Positions 26,205 through 36,210 of a DNA stretch of 64,000 nucleotides are shown here, piece by piece; positions within the stretch are counted from its first letter, which is position 1, and each line of letters begins with the position of its first letter. The position numbers were made by a program, and so were the translations under genes. The notes below the pieces were generated by a model, which saw only the letters and a list, made by a program, of their open reading frames with translations, was not told the DNA's origin and made no database searches. The stretch is from Flavobacterium chungbukense (GTDB lineage Bacteria > Bacteroidota > Bacteroidia > Flavobacteriales > Flavobacteriaceae): assembly GCF_020805785.1 (NCBI RefSeq), contig NZ_JAJGZV010000001.1:124001-188000 (forward strand). The letters are read 5' to 3'.

Positions 26205-27914
26205 TTAGTTTTTAAATGTTATTGTAAATATGGTGCCTTTATTAACTTCACTTTCTATAGCAATTGTTCCTCCCATTGTTTCTACCTGCGATTTAACAAG
26301 ATAAAGTCCTAATCCTTTGCTATCTGGATAATTATGGAATCTTTGGTATAATCCAAAGACTTTATCTCGATTTCTTTCTAGGTCGATTCCTATTCCGTTG
26401 TCTTTAAAAGTTACTATTGCTTTATTGTCGACTTGTTCGGCTGTTATAGCTATTTTTAGTTTTCTGTTTTCGGATTTGTATTTTATTGAATTCGTAAGCA
26501 GATTAAGTAAAATGCTTTCTATGTAAGCTTTGTTTGTTACTAGTTGCGGTAGTTTGTCAAACTTAAGTTTAATTATGGGTTTGTGCAATTCAATTTGAAA
26601 GGATAATTGGCTGAAAACATTTTCAAAAACCTCTTTTAAAGAAACTTCTTCTTTTTGCATGGAAGGATTGTCTTTAATAATAATGACTTTTACTAAATCA
26701 TTGATGGTTTCATTGAGTAAATGAGTTGATTTTGTAAATCCGGTTAAGATCTCCTGTAGTTCTTCATTTTCAATCGGAATATCTTCTGTTAGGTTTAGAA
26801 GACCAATAAGGTTGGAAAGCGGCGCTCTAAGATTGTGCGAAGTTATATAAGAAAACTGCTTTAAATCTTTGTTGTTTTGGGTAAGTTCTCGAATGAGATG
26901 CTCTTTTTCTGTCTCTAATTTTTTTTCGTCTGTAATATCTCGCTGTATAGAAATCCAATGGGTAATTACTTCTTCATTGTTAAAAATTGGAATCATAGAG
27001 AAACGTACCCAGTATTCTTCCTTATTTTTGGTATAAGTAATAGTTTCTATTAGACATTCTTCTTCATTTTTTATGGCTTTTAATAATTTTTTTAATTCTT
27101 CTGAATCAGATTTTGGGCCTTTAAAAATATTAGCTGATTTTCCAATTATTTCATTAGATTGATAACCTGACATTTGCGAAAATGCTGGATTAACATAAAC
27201 GATTTTAGGTATTTTACCGTCTGGCGAATTAGCTTCTGTTATTAAAATGGAATCTTTAGATTGTGTAATTACTGTTTCGAGAAGTTTTAAACGCTGTTCT
27301 TCTTCTTTTTGTTTGGTAATATCTTGAATAGCTCCAATCATTCTGATGGCTCTTCCTTTTTCATCTTTTAATAAAAAACCTCTGTCTAGAACATATTTGT
27401 AAGTTCCATCTGCACATCTAAAACGATACTGATCCTGCCAATTTTGTGTTTTTTGTTCGATAAAAGAGTATAATTTGATAGACATTCTGATGCTGTCTTC
27501 AGGGTGTATTTTGTCGAACCACCATTTCGAAGTTTTGCCAACTTCTTGCGGATTGTAACCAAAAACACTTTCTATTCCTTTGTTCCAATTAATGCTATCT
27601 TCTTGAATTTTCCAGTCCCAAATGGTGTCGCTTGTTGCTTTTGCTACAATGTCGTATTTCTCATTGGATTCTTTTATCTCCTCATTTGTTTTGTTTAACT
27701 TCTCAAAAATCGTGATGTTCTTTTTTTCATTTTTTGCAAGTATGAAACTAAAGATCAAACCAGTTATTAAAATAAATGAAATATCTTTTAAAAGGGATAA
27801 AGTAGGATATTGAGAAAGAGAAAAGTAGGTTGTCAGTAATTGATGACAAATGACTGCCATAATTATTGTGATGATTGTATAAATAAGAGTAATTTGGAGA
27901 GTTTTACTTTTCAT
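26205..27914 (-). CDS. membrane PAS-domain sensor histidine kinase
   Basis: The 569-residue kinase has two N-terminal membrane helices (about residues 5-65), then two PAS domains with PAC extensions (VAKATSDTIWDWKIQEDSINW... and ITEANSPDGKIPKIVYVNPAFSQMSGY...). The kinase core has an H-box FSYITSHNLRAPLSNLIG, N-box LLNLLTNSIKYKS, FKDNGIGIDL and GLGLYLVKSQVE. NLRAPL places it with the Bacteroidetes PAS-kinase group. The receiver at 25792-26199 is its likely partner; the signal is unknown. A TATATTTG box only 5 nt before the ATG would give a leaderless mRNA. Confidence 0.93.
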   Translation of the reverse strand: MKSKTLQITLIYTIITIIMAVICHQLLTTYFSLSQYPTLSLLKDISFILITGLIFSFILAKNEKKNITIFEKLNKTNEEIKESNEKYDIVAKATSDTIWDWKIQEDSINWNKGIESVFGYNPQEVGKTSKWWFDKIHPEDSIRMSIKLYSFIEQKTQNWQDQYRFRCADGTYKYVLDRGFLLKDEKGRAIRMIGAIQDITKQKEEEQRLKLLETVITQSKDSILITEANSPDGKIPKIVYVNPAFSQMSGYQSNEIIGKSANIFKGPKSDSEELKKLLKAIKNEEECLIETITYTKNKEEYWVRFSMIPIFNNEEVITHWISIQRDITDEKKLETEKEHLIRELTQNNKDLKQFSYITSHNLRAPLSNLIGLLNLTEDIPIENEELQEILTGFTKSTHLLNETINDLVKVIIIKDNPSMQKEEVSLKEVFENVFSQLSFQIELHKPIIKLKFDKLPQLVTNKAYIESILLNLLTNSIKYKSENRKLKIAITAEQVDNKAIVTFKDNGIGIDLERNRDKVFGLYQRFHNYPDSKGLGLYLVKSQVETMGGTIAIESEVNKGTIFTITFKN

Positions 27915-27919
27915 TACTC

Positions 27920-27927
27920 CAAATATA
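27920..27927 (-). promoter_or_regulatory. -7 box directly before the kinase ATG
   Basis: TATATTTG on the minus strand ends 5 nt before the ATG. With the usual distance to the transcription start, the mRNA would begin at or near the start codon. No TTG is seen at the usual -33 distance. Confidence 0.35.
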
Positions 27928-28055
27928 GTTAAATTAACTATAACTAAACATATGTTAATGTCAATTTAAGGCCTATATTTCGATCATTTACATTAACTAA
28001 TTGATTGTATATACGTAAACTATATTATAAACGTTTTTTTTTAGAAAATAAAGTG

Positions 28056-28063
28056 TACCTTTG
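28056..28063 (+). promoter_or_regulatory. candidate -7 box of typA
   Basis: TACCTTTG matches TAnnTTTG, 19 nt before the typA ATG. A T-rich stretch rather than TTG sits at the -33 position. Confidence 0.55.
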
Positions 28064-28082
28064 CGCCCATTAAAAATCACAG

Positions 28083-29879
28083 ATGGAATCTATTAGAAAC
28101 ATTGCAATTATTGCCCACGTCGATCACGGTAAAACCACTTTGGTTGATAAAATTATGTATCACTGTCAATTATTTCGTGAAAACGAGAACACAGGTGATT
28201 TAATCCTAGATAATAACGATTTAGAGCGTGAGAGAGGTATTACAATTACTTCTAAAAACGTATCAGTTCAATATAAAGGAACAAAAATCAATATTATTGA
28301 CACTCCTGGCCACGCGGATTTTGGAGGTGAAGTTGAACGTGTTTTGAACATGGCCGATGGTGTATGCTTACTAGTAGATGCTTTTGAAGGACCAATGCCT
28401 CAAACCCGTTTTGTACTACAAAAAGCTATTGACTTAGGTTTAAAGCCATGCGTAGTTATTAATAAAGTTGATAAAGAAAACTGTACTCCAGAAGAAGTTC
28501 ACGAGAAAGTTTTTGACTTAATGTTTGAATTAGGTGCTGAAGAATGGCAGTTGGATTTTCCAACAGTTTATGGTTCTGCTAAAAACAACTGGATGTCTGA
28601 CCATTGGGAAAACGTAACTGATAATGTTGAAGCATTATTAGATATGGTTGTTGACAATGTCCCAGCTCCTAAAGTTTCTGAAGGAAATCCACAAATGTTG
28701 ATTACTTCTTTAGATTTCTCTGCATTTACAGGTCGTATCGCTATCGGACGTCTTGAAAGAGGTATTTTAAAAGAAGGTATGCCAATATCTTTGGTAAAGA
28801 GAGACGGTACTGTAACAAAATCAAGAATTAAAGAATTACATACTTTTGAAGGTTTAGGTCGTAAAAAAGTTACAGAAGTAATTGCTGGTGATATTTGTGC
28901 TGTTGTAGGTGTTGAAGGGTTTGAAATTGGAGATACTATCTCTGATCACGAAAATCCTGAAGGATTAGCGTCTATTGCTATCGATGAGCCTACAATGAGT
29001 ATGTTATTTACTATTAATGACTCTCCTTTCTTTGGTAAAGAAGGTAAATTTGTAACTTCTCGTCATATTAGAGAACGTTTGACAAAAGAATTAGAGAAAA
29101 ACTTAGCTATGAAGTTAGGTGAAACTGATTCAGCAGATAAATTCATGGTTTTTGGTCGTGGTGTACTTCACTTATCTGTTCTTATTGAAACAATGAGAAG
29201 AGAAGGGTATGAGCTTCAAATTGGTCAGCCACAAGTTATCATCAAAGAAATTGATGGTAAAAAATGTGAGCCAATTGAAGAATTAACAATTGACTTACCG
29301 GAAAATCTTTCAGGTAGAGCGGTTGAATTCGTTACACTTCGTAAAGGTGAAATGTTAAGCATGGAAACTAAGGGTGAACGTATGATTATTAAATTTAATA
29401 TTCCATCTCGTGGAATTATTGGATTACGTAATCAATTGCTTACAGCTACTGCTGGTGAAGCTATTATGTCACACCGTTTTATAGGATATGAGCCTTACAA
29501 AGGAGAAATTGCAGGCCGTAACAAAGGTTCTTTAATTTCTATGGAAAAAGGAAAAGCTATTCCTTACTCTATCGATAAATTACAAGATCGTGGTAAGTTT
29601 TTCGTTGAACCAAATGCTGAAATCTATGAAGGTCAGGTAATTGGAGAGAACTCTCGTGGTGATGATATGTGTGTAAACGTAACTAAAGAGAAAAAACAAT
29701 CTAACGTACGTTCTTCTGGAGCTGATGAGAAAGCTAGAATTATTCCTCCAATCATTTTCTCACTTGAGGAAGCTTTAGAATATATTCAAAAAGATGAATA
29801 CGTTGAAGTTACTCCAAAATCTATCCGTTTGAGAAAAATTTATTTAACTGAGACTGACAGAAAAAGATTTAAAATCTAA
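28083..29879 (+). CDS. typA: ribosome-associated GTPase TypA/BipA
   Basis: The 598-residue protein is a translational GTPase of the EF-G-like group that supports 50S assembly and growth under stress. GTP-binding motifs are [46 protein letters not shown] and GSAKNNW. Domain II, an EF-G-like domain ([20 protein letters not shown]) and the BipA-specific C-terminal domain (ending [21 protein letters not shown]) are all present, so the gene is full length. It is transcribed alone from 28056 and ends in a clear terminator. Confidence 0.96.
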   Translation: MESIRNIAIIAHVDHGKTTLVDKIMYHCQLFRENENTGDLILDNNDLERERGITITSKNVSVQYKGTKINIIDTPGHADFGGEVERVLNMADGVCLLVDAFEGPMPQTRFVLQKAIDLGLKPCVVINKVDKENCTPEEVHEKVFDLMFELGAEEWQLDFPTVYGSAKNNWMSDHWENVTDNVEALLDMVVDNVPAPKVSEGNPQMLITSLDFSAFTGRIAIGRLERGILKEGMPISLVKRDGTVTKSRIKELHTFEGLGRKKVTEVIAGDICAVVGVEGFEIGDTISDHENPEGLASIAIDEPTMSMLFTINDSPFFGKEGKFVTSRHIRERLTKELEKNLAMKLGETDSADKFMVFGRGVLHLSVLIETMRREGYELQIGQPQVIIKEIDGKKCEPIEELTIDLPENLSGRAVEFVTLRKGEMLSMETKGERMIIKFNIPSRGIIGLRNQLLTATAGEAIMSHRFIGYEPYKGEIAGRNKGSLISMEKGKAIPYSIDKLQDRGKFFVEPNAEIYEGQVIGENSRGDDMCVNVTKEKKQSNVRSSGADEKARIIPPIIFSLEEALEYIQKDEYVEVTPKSIRLRKIYLTETDRKRFKI

Positions 29880-29903
29880 TTCGATTTAAATTTTAATATA
29901 AAA

Positions 29904-29940
29904 AATCCCAAATTCTAATTTAGAGTTTGGGATTCTTTTT
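29904..29940. terminator. intrinsic terminator after typA
   Basis: A long stem beginning AATCCCAAATTCTAA and ending TTAGAGTTTGGGATT, with one wobble pair, is followed by a T run. Confidence 0.85.
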
Positions 29941-29987
29941 TAGCTGCATTTTGGAATTTGTTAATTTATATTTTAAACCATTAAATT

Positions 29988-32336
29988 TTATCTTTTTAAT
30001 GAGAAGTGACCTTTAACTATTTTTCCGTTAGTAAATAATAAAGTAAACCAATAATCATCTGAAGGTAATTCTTGCCCGTTGAAAATTCCATTCCATCCAG
30101 AACTATTTTGAGTCATTTGTTTTAATAATTTTCCATATCGATTAAAGATAGAAATGCTATAATCTGGCATTTGATCTATATTTTGAATGGCCCAGAGGTC
30201 ATTGTAGCCATCTCCATTCGGAGTAAAAAATCGAGGGTAATCTAAAACATATAATGAAAATGAATTGGAAATGCCGCAACCATTTTTATCTCGAGCCACC
30301 GCATTATAAATTCCTGAACTTACTTGTGTAAATGTTGGATCGTCTTGAAAAACGGACCCATCAAGCGAAAATTTATAATTTCCTACTCCTGTGTATATAA
30401 TTTTGACTGTATTATCTATTCCAGAGAAATCTTTTATATCTGCTCCAGTGATAACTGCTGGTTCAGATAAAATTACTTTGAATGTTTTCGTTTTTTGACA
30501 ATCATTTGTATCGGTTACCGAAATCTTATAGTCTCCTGCCGAATTAATTAGCGTTGAATTTACGGTATCGCCATTTGACCATTGATATGTTTTAAAGCCA
30601 GTAGCAACCGATAAGGTCATTTGTTCTCCTTTACATAAATATAAAGTTTCATCTTCAAAATTTGGCGGATCAAAAGTATGTATAATTAATTCTACTGGAG
30701 CAATATCATAGCAATCAGGTCCGTTTACGGCTCGAACATAAATTGTCTGACTATTTGGAATAGTGTTTTTGAAAATATTCGGTAAAGGATTTGTTTCTGT
30801 CAATGCATCATTTGCTGTCAGATAATAATTAACGACTAATCCAGAAGGAAGCCCTGCCATAATTTTAGATGTAACCTCTTGATTTAAATCAAATTGATAT
30901 AAACCGTCTTGTTTCTCATCGCCATCACAAGTTTCAAATGGTGCTTGATCAGGAATAACATAATTGGAAATATTCAATGTAATTTGCGGAATGGCAAAAC
31001 AGCCATACGCATTTTCGATACGAGCATAAACAATCTGATTTGGGGATTTATTGATGTAATTTTTTGGATTAAGAATTAGATTTGTCTTATTTATTGCATT
31101 TGATAAAGTTTCATAATAACCTTGATTGGTAATTTGCGAAACGTTATTCTTTACAATATTTTCAACTTTCGTTAAATTAAAAATCGTAATTCCGTCAGTA
31201 TTGTCATCACATTGTACTATAGAAGTATTCGATGATTTAATTTCTTGGGTAAATTCTACCGAAATTTCTCCCGTGGCAGTGCACGAAGCGCTGTTTAAAG
31301 TTGCTTCAACTTTGTAGGTTCCAGGTGTAATTACCGCATAAGTAGAGGTTGTTGCCCCCGAAATTAAAACATAATTATTAGAAGCATCTTTTACGTACCA
31401 TTTGAAAGTGTAGTCAGCAGCGTTTAATTTTGTGTCCAAAACAAAATTTTCTCCAAAACAAACTGGATTGTCGCTCGCAAAGGTTCTATCTTTTCCAAAA
31501 TTAATTTTACTTAAAAAACTACCTCCTTCAATAAAAACTGCCGAAGGGAAATTTCTAGTTAAATCGTCAGCTACAACCAATTTTAAGTGATATTTTTTAT
31601 TTGGGACTACGTCTGTAGAAGCATTCATAACTACAGTTTGTCCTGCGTAGTTAATTGGACTTGATGGTGAATTATAACCTTTAAAGTAATTTTCGTTATT
31701 AGCTTCACATCCTGGTTTTGGAGTTCCTTCAACAATAATACTATTTATTTTTGGATGGACCGTTGTTGCAGAAACCGCAATTGTTGAGTTGGGTAAAACA
31801 GCTAGATTTTTATAAGGTTCTGATGTGCCGACTTCTTTAATCAGGAAAGCAAATCCATCTGAGTAAGAACATGGATAAAAAGATTGATATTCATTCGAAG
31901 CAAAAAAATAATTAAAGCTTATTGAATTGGTTGAAGGCGTAAAATCAAATTCCAAAACTGTCGCTTGTGTGCTTGTAGTAGTTCCTAAAGCTATGTTTAA
32001 ATCTTGATCACCATTCCAAGACAAAATCCTTTCGCCTATAGAAGTTGCTTGATTGTATGGTCCTTCGGCATTTTTGCTTGCAGAAGTACTTAAAACAAGT
32101 CCGTTAGAAAAAGGAAAATTACTTCCTGCCGTAAAAGAAGCATAACTTTGCTTTCCAGGTGTTGGATTTCCGGAGGCATTTATATTTTCTATACTTAGGC
32201 AAGAACTGTTGATTAAAATATTTTTTACTAAAACTTCCGGCGTTACAGTTGGGTCAACAGTAATATTTTGGGCACTGGCTGTAGACCCGACATGAAACAA
32301 AAGGCAGATAAGGAATATTGCTTTTACATAATTCAT
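29988..32336 (-). CDS. large secreted T9SS substrate with choice-of-anchor L and type B sorting domain
   Basis: This 782-residue protein has a signal peptide (ending TASAQ). The N-terminal 270 residues form a choice-of-anchor L domain (FPFSNGLVLSTSASKNAEG, FNYFFASNEYQSFYPCSYSDGFAFLI, ...VFIEGGSF). Ig-like PKD-type and repeat modules follow (residues about 280-690). The C-terminal 80 residues are the gliding-motility-associated type B sorting domain (YPRFFTPNGDGYNDLWAIQNI... IFNRYGKLLK... GWNGIFNGQELPSDDYWF). It should be exported by the type IX system and may be surface-attached or released. A TATATTTG box lies 5 nt before its ATG. Confidence 0.92.
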   Translation of the reverse strand: MNYVKAIFLICLLFHVGSTASAQNITVDPTVTPEVLVKNILINSSCLSIENINASGNPTPGKQSYASFTAGSNFPFSNGLVLSTSASKNAEGPYNQATSIGERILSWNGDQDLNIALGTTTSTQATVLEFDFTPSTNSISFNYFFASNEYQSFYPCSYSDGFAFLIKEVGTSEPYKNLAVLPNSTIAVSATTVHPKINSIIVEGTPKPGCEANNENYFKGYNSPSSPINYAGQTVVMNASTDVVPNKKYHLKLVVADDLTRNFPSAVFIEGGSFLSKINFGKDRTFASDNPVCFGENFVLDTKLNAADYTFKWYVKDASNNYVLISGATTSTYAVITPGTYKVEATLNSASCTATGEISVEFTQEIKSSNTSIVQCDDNTDGITIFNLTKVENIVKNNVSQITNQGYYETLSNAINKTNLILNPKNYINKSPNQIVYARIENAYGCFAIPQITLNISNYVIPDQAPFETCDGDEKQDGLYQFDLNQEVTSKIMAGLPSGLVVNYYLTANDALTETNPLPNIFKNTIPNSQTIYVRAVNGPDCYDIAPVELIIHTFDPPNFEDETLYLCKGEQMTLSVATGFKTYQWSNGDTVNSTLINSAGDYKISVTDTNDCQKTKTFKVILSEPAVITGADIKDFSGIDNTVKIIYTGVGNYKFSLDGSVFQDDPTFTQVSSGIYNAVARDKNGCGISNSFSLYVLDYPRFFTPNGDGYNDLWAIQNIDQMPDYSISIFNRYGKLLKQMTQNSSGWNGIFNGQELPSDDYWFTLLFTNGKIVKGHFSLKR

Positions 32337-32341
32337 AGTAG

Positions 32342-32349
32342 CAAATATA
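32342..32349 (-). promoter_or_regulatory. -7 box directly before the T9SS substrate ATG
   Basis: TATATTTG on the minus strand ends 5 nt before the ATG and lies between the two genes. It repeats the arrangement found before the kinase gene at 27914. Confidence 0.35.
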
Positions 32350-33186
32350 CTACAAATCTCTATTTTTTAATAATTTGTATGAAGATGATATAAATATCGC
32401 CGTCCACGCTAATACAATGAAAATAGCAGTATAGTTTATGCTGTAATCAATATCGGTTTCAATGCCTATTTGCGTCCCAATATTTTTTACAACCGATAAT
32501 CTAGGCCCTGGATTAACAATTAAATTGGACATTGCTTCTAAAGGCAAAAACTGCATGATAGTTTCATCAGTATTGCTTTCTGGAAAAACTTTAAAAGCCA
32601 GAAGACCTTTTATAATTCCTTCAATTATACTCCAAACTAAAAGAAATCCTAATGCAAAAGCAGAACGTTTTACTAAAATTCCTAAAAACAAACAGAAAGA
32701 AAAGAAACCTGTTAGTTTTACAAAAAAAGCTAAAAGGTAATCCAAATCACTAAAAATAATACTGAATTCTGTGTAAGAAGAATAAGATAGCCCTAAAATT
32801 AAGCTCAGCACAAAAATAAATACAGTAGATCCAAAAGCGAATAAGACTACCGTTAAAAATTTCGAAAGTATAAATTCTTTTTTGCTTAAACCGTCGATCA
32901 GGTTTTGTTTTAATGTGCCGTAGCTGTATTCATTGGCCATCATGGACACAATTACAATTGCCAAAAAGAATTTTAACCAAGCAGCAACATAGGTGTTAAA
33001 ATGCCAGATAAACGGAAAATTAAAGATTCCCATTTCAGCTAAATGAAATTTGAAGGGACCAATATCAAATTTTATTGCCGCAATTAAGGCGATAAAAGAA
33101 AGTAATATAAAATAAGTTAAAGTTAAAATACGACTGGCTTTGTTCATCCAGATTTTTTGTAATTCTATAGAAAGAAGTCTTTTCAT
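32350..33186 (-). CDS. ABC-2-type transporter permease
   Basis: This 278-residue integral membrane protein has about six hydrophobic segments, with an N-terminal cytoplasmic stretch (MKRLLSIELQKIWMNKASRI) typical of ABC-2 permeases. It contains MMANEYSYGTLKQNLIDGLSKKEFILSKF, the coupling-type motif of this family. The ATP-binding gene lies 3 nt upstream, so the pair should make an ABC exporter. Substrate is unknown. The gene ends 13 nt before the T9SS substrate start. Confidence 0.88.
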   Translation of the reverse strand: MKRLLSIELQKIWMNKASRILTLTYFILLSFIALIAAIKFDIGPFKFHLAEMGIFNFPFIWHFNTYVAAWLKFFLAIVIVSMMANEYSYGTLKQNLIDGLSKKEFILSKFLTVVLFAFGSTVFIFVLSLILGLSYSSYTEFSIIFSDLDYLLAFFVKLTGFFSFCLFLGILVKRSAFALGFLLVWSIIEGIIKGLLAFKVFPESNTDETIMQFLPLEAMSNLIVNPGPRLSVVKNIGTQIGIETDIDYSINYTAIFIVLAWTAIFISSSYKLLKNRDL

Positions 33187-33189
33187 GGT

Positions 33190-34101
33190 TTAGTTCTTTT
33201 GAGCAGTTGCATTTTTGGTTAATTCTAAAAACTGAGCTTCTAAGCTATTTTTGCGTTTTACTAAATGACTTAAAACAATATTTTTTGAAAATAAAAACTG
33301 ATTTAAATCTGAAGCGGTTAAATCTGCTTTTAGATAAACTAAAACTTTTCCTTCTTCTTCAGAAATTCGCTCAACAGCAGGATGTTCTTGTAAAGCTGTT
33401 TTTAAAAGTAAATTATCATTAGACTGCACTTCAAAGAAACCTTCATTTGAAGCCATTCCATCAACAGAACCAGAATACAGAATTTCTCCTTTTCTTAAAA
33501 CAATTACTTGAGAACAAACTTTTTCCACTTCATCTAATAAATGTGAAGCCAATAAAATAGTAGTTCCTTGTGAAGCAATTTTTCTAATAATATCTCGAAT
33601 CTGATGAATTCCCTGCGGATCTAATCCGTTGGTTGGTTCGTCTAAAATTAAAATTTCGGGATCATTTAAAAGCGCAGAGGCAATAGCTAAACGCTGTTTC
33701 ATACCTAAAGAAAAAGTACTGAATTTGCTGTCTTTTCTATCATTCAAACCAACTAATTCTAATTTTTCGGTAACTTTAGAATAATTGATGTTTTTGATTT
33801 TGCAAACCAACTTCAAGTTTTGTTCGGCCGTCATATACGGATAAAAGTTAGGCCTTTCGATTATTGCGCCAACCTTTTTTAAAGCTTCATGTGTTTCAAC
33901 TTTTCCATCAAACCATTTATAATTTCCAGACGATTTGTTTACTACATTAAGTACAATCCCTAGTGTGGTTGATTTTCCGCTGCCGTTTGGGCCAAGAATG
34001 CCATAAACGCGACCTTTCTGTATGGTAAAAGATACATCTTTTAAAGCCTGAATTCGGCCGTATCTTTTATTTAGATTTTCAATGGTTAATATGGTTTCCA
34101 A
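33190..34101 (-). CDS. ABC transporter ATP-binding protein
   Basis: The 303-residue ATPase carries Walker A GPNGSGKST, signature FSLGMKQRLAIA, Walker B ILILDEPTNGLDP and the switch His in ILLASHLLDEVE. The C-terminal 80 residues are an accessory domain (FEVQSNDNLLL...). It resembles the subunits of the CcmA/NatA-type exporters. With the permease at 32350-33186 it forms a two-gene operon. Cargo is not predictable. An unclear promoter region precedes it and diverges from 34209. Confidence 0.93.
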   Translation of the reverse strand: METILTIENLNKRYGRIQALKDVSFTIQKGRVYGILGPNGSGKSTTLGIVLNVVNKSSGNYKWFDGKVETHEALKKVGAIIERPNFYPYMTAEQNLKLVCKIKNINYSKVTEKLELVGLNDRKDSKFSTFSLGMKQRLAIASALLNDPEILILDEPTNGLDPQGIHQIRDIIRKIASQGTTILLASHLLDEVEKVCSQVIVLRKGEILYSGSVDGMASNEGFFEVQSNDNLLLKTALQEHPAVERISEEEGKVLVYLKADLTASDLNQFLFSKNIVLSHLVKRKNSLEAQFLELTKNATAQKN

Positions 34102-34183
34102 ATTTTTCTGGTTTTAGTTTTTTAGTATGACGAGTTAACTTGAATTTTGTTACTTTAAATTCTAACTTTAAATCGTATTGATG

Positions 34184-34191
34184 TAAATTTG
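34184..34191 (+). promoter_or_regulatory. candidate -7 box
   Basis: TAAATTTG matches TAnnTTTG, 17 nt before the ATG at 34209. No TTG lies at the ideal -33 spacing. Confidence 0.45.
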
Positions 34192-34208
34192 TATTAAAGA
34201 TATTCAAA

Positions 34209-35261
34209 ATGAGCGAGCCTTTAATGGTTTTAAAAAAACCTTCTTATCCTTTAACACAGCCACTTTTAAGTTACTTAGAACGATACGAGCGTATTTCTAA
34301 AGTTTCTGTGTTTTATGATGATCTGCTTCGTTTTTCTGGTTCTATAAATGTTTATGATAAAAATGATACCGATACGCTTTGGATTCGAGTGTTTTATGGC
34401 GAGTTTGAACGCAATGAAATTGATTTAAATTTGAAGAAAATCTATTCGCTTTTGCATTCTGATGGAAACAATGAAATCATTCAGTATCTCAATGTAGATG
34501 CAATTGATTATTGTACTTTCGGAAATTCGAAGCCTTTTAGAATTAAAGTTAGAAATATTCTGAACGATAATTATGTTCATTTTTACATCAAAAAAGCCGA
34601 TGCTTCAAGAATCTACGGATTAGAATTGGAAGATATTCTTTCGCCTGATAAAATCAATTTTTTAGTTTATAAAGATACTTTAATCGAAGAGCATATTATC
34701 GGTATTCCTGGTGATGTTTTTATGGATACTTTATTAGACAGCTGTTCGGAGACAGAAAAAGCGCAGATTGCAAAAGAGTTTGTAAAGTTTAATGAACGCT
34801 GTATGATTCGACTTTTAGGAGACATGCGCGCCTACAATTACGTAATTGTTCCTATTCACGATTTTGATCAAGTGGTTTATAAAATTCGACCAATCGATTT
34901 TGATCAGCAATGTTATGAAGGAAATTTTAAAGTGTATCGCCCTCAGTTTTTCAAGGAAAATTCTCCAATGATTCAATTGATTAAAGAGAAATTAGAAGAA
35001 CGTTCCATTATTCAATATAAAGACGAAGAAAGAGCTATTTTGGCAAAACGTATTCATTCTGCGGAAACCAGAATTAATAAATTACTGAACATTATGTGCC
35101 ATGATACTATTTCTACCCAAGAACATTTATTGCAGTTAAAAATGGAATTGTACCGATATACTAACGATATGAAATTTAAAAATGCAAAATCAATGGGACA
35201 TATTATGCATGCGGCATTCGAGTTTATTACACGTAATTTTAAAAATACACATTTAGTATAA
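34209..35261 (+). CDS. predicted protein with APH/HipA-like kinase motifs, function unknown
   Basis: No family name came readily for this 350-residue cytoplasmic protein, but it carries the layout of an atypical kinase. YVHFYIKKADASR (Lys128/Lys129) could be the ATP-binding strand, followed by GLELED (Glu139 or Glu141) for the salt bridge. LLGDMRAYNYVIVP places Asp205 and Asn210 five apart, as in the catalytic loop of aminoglycoside phosphotransferases. IRPIDFDQ (Asp230) looks like the metal-binding DFD of APH and choline kinases. The C-terminal 100 residues are helical and highly charged. The kinase reading is an inference; the substrate is unknown. It stands alone between the ABC exporter and a lipoprotein. 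Confidence 0.6.
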   Translation: MSEPLMVLKKPSYPLTQPLLSYLERYERISKVSVFYDDLLRFSGSINVYDKNDTDTLWIRVFYGEFERNEIDLNLKKIYSLLHSDGNNEIIQYLNVDAIDYCTFGNSKPFRIKVRNILNDNYVHFYIKKADASRIYGLELEDILSPDKINFLVYKDTLIEEHIIGIPGDVFMDTLLDSCSETEKAQIAKEFVKFNERCMIRLLGDMRAYNYVIVPIHDFDQVVYKIRPIDFDQQCYEGNFKVYRPQFFKENSPMIQLIKEKLEERSIIQYKDEERAILAKRIHSAETRINKLLNIMCHDTISTQEHLLQLKMELYRYTNDMKFKNAKSMGHIMHAAFEFITRNFKNTHLV

Positions 35262-35269
35262 AAAAGTTG

Positions 35270-35332
35270 AACCATATAAGGCATATAAGTAAATTTAAGA
35301 AGTAGGTTTATTTATATGAATTTATATGGTTT
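35270..35332. repeat. inverted repeat between genes
   Basis: AACCATATAAGGCATATAAG on the left pairs with the complement near the right end (TATATGAATTTATATGGTT). The left arm contains CATATAAG twice, 9 bp apart. It may work as a weak terminator or is a dispersed repeat. Confidence 0.6.
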
Positions 35333-35348
35333 AGAAAAATAAAATATT

Positions 35349-36209
35349 ATGAGAAAATCTGTTTTAGTAGTTGTTTCAATAGTCTTATTGGCTTGTCAAA
35401 AACAATCGAGTTCTAATTTAAAAGAGCTTTATTCGCTTCCGAAAAAATTAAAAGAAGTTTCGGGAATTAGCTATTTTCCTGAAACAAATATCCTTTATAC
35501 TTTGGAAGATAGCGGAAATAAAAATGCTATTTATGCTATTGATTCTAAAGGGAAATTAGCTAAAACCATTACGGTTTCAAACGCGACAAATGTAGATTGG
35601 GAAGATATCACAAAAGATAAATCGGGAAATATTTACATTGGAGATTTCGGAAATAATGACAACGAGCGCAGGGATTTATGTATTTATAAAGTTGCAAAAA
35701 ATCAATTGAGTAATGATTTGGCTCAAGCAGAATATAAAATTTCGTTCTCTTATCCAGAACAAAAAGAATTTCCGCCTAAGAAAAAAGAAATGTTTTTTGA
35801 TGTGGAGAGTTTCTTTGAACACAGCGGTTATTTTTACCTTTTTACTAAAAATAGAAGTAAAGGTTTTGATGGAACAGCCTTTATTTATAAAATAAAAAAT
35901 GCAAAAGGTCCTCAAAAGGCAGTTAAAATAGGAGAATTTAAAACCTGTAACAATTACAATCATTGCGTATTAACAAGCGCTACAATAAGCCCAGACGGAA
36001 AAAAAGTAGCATTATTAAGTCATGATAAAGTGCTTATATTCAAAGATTTTAAAGGAGATTTATTCCATAAAGGAACTCAGACGCAAATAGAACTAAATCA
36101 CTTCTCACAAAAGGAAGCCATCGTTTTTAAAGACAACAATACCCTTTTAATCGCCGATGAAAAAGCCGATAAAATAGGAGGAAACGTCTACGAATTCAAA
36201 TTGAAATAA
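35349..36209 (+). CDS. SdiA-regulated-like beta-propeller lipoprotein
   Basis: This 286-residue lipoprotein has the signal VLLACQ. It resembles SdiA-regulated-type propeller proteins: LKEVSGISYFPETNILYTLEDSGNKNAIYAI, VDWEDITKDKSGNIYIGDFGNNDNERRDLCIYKV and SQKEAIVFKDNNTLLIADEKADKIGGNVYEFKL. The blades include repeated I-x-I-G-D type strands. No catalytic residues are clear. It should be periplasmic or surface-bound. The downstream inverted repeat at 36211-36296 could terminate it. Confidence 0.7.
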   Translation: MRKSVLVVVSIVLLACQKQSSSNLKELYSLPKKLKEVSGISYFPETNILYTLEDSGNKNAIYAIDSKGKLAKTITVSNATNVDWEDITKDKSGNIYIGDFGNNDNERRDLCIYKVAKNQLSNDLAQAEYKISFSYPEQKEFPPKKKEMFFDVESFFEHSGYFYLFTKNRSKGFDGTAFIYKIKNAKGPQKAVKIGEFKTCNNYNHCVLTSATISPDGKKVALLSHDKVLIFKDFKGDLFHKGTQTQIELNHFSQKEAIVFKDNNTLLIADEKADKIGGNVYEFKLK

Positions 36210-36210
36210 A

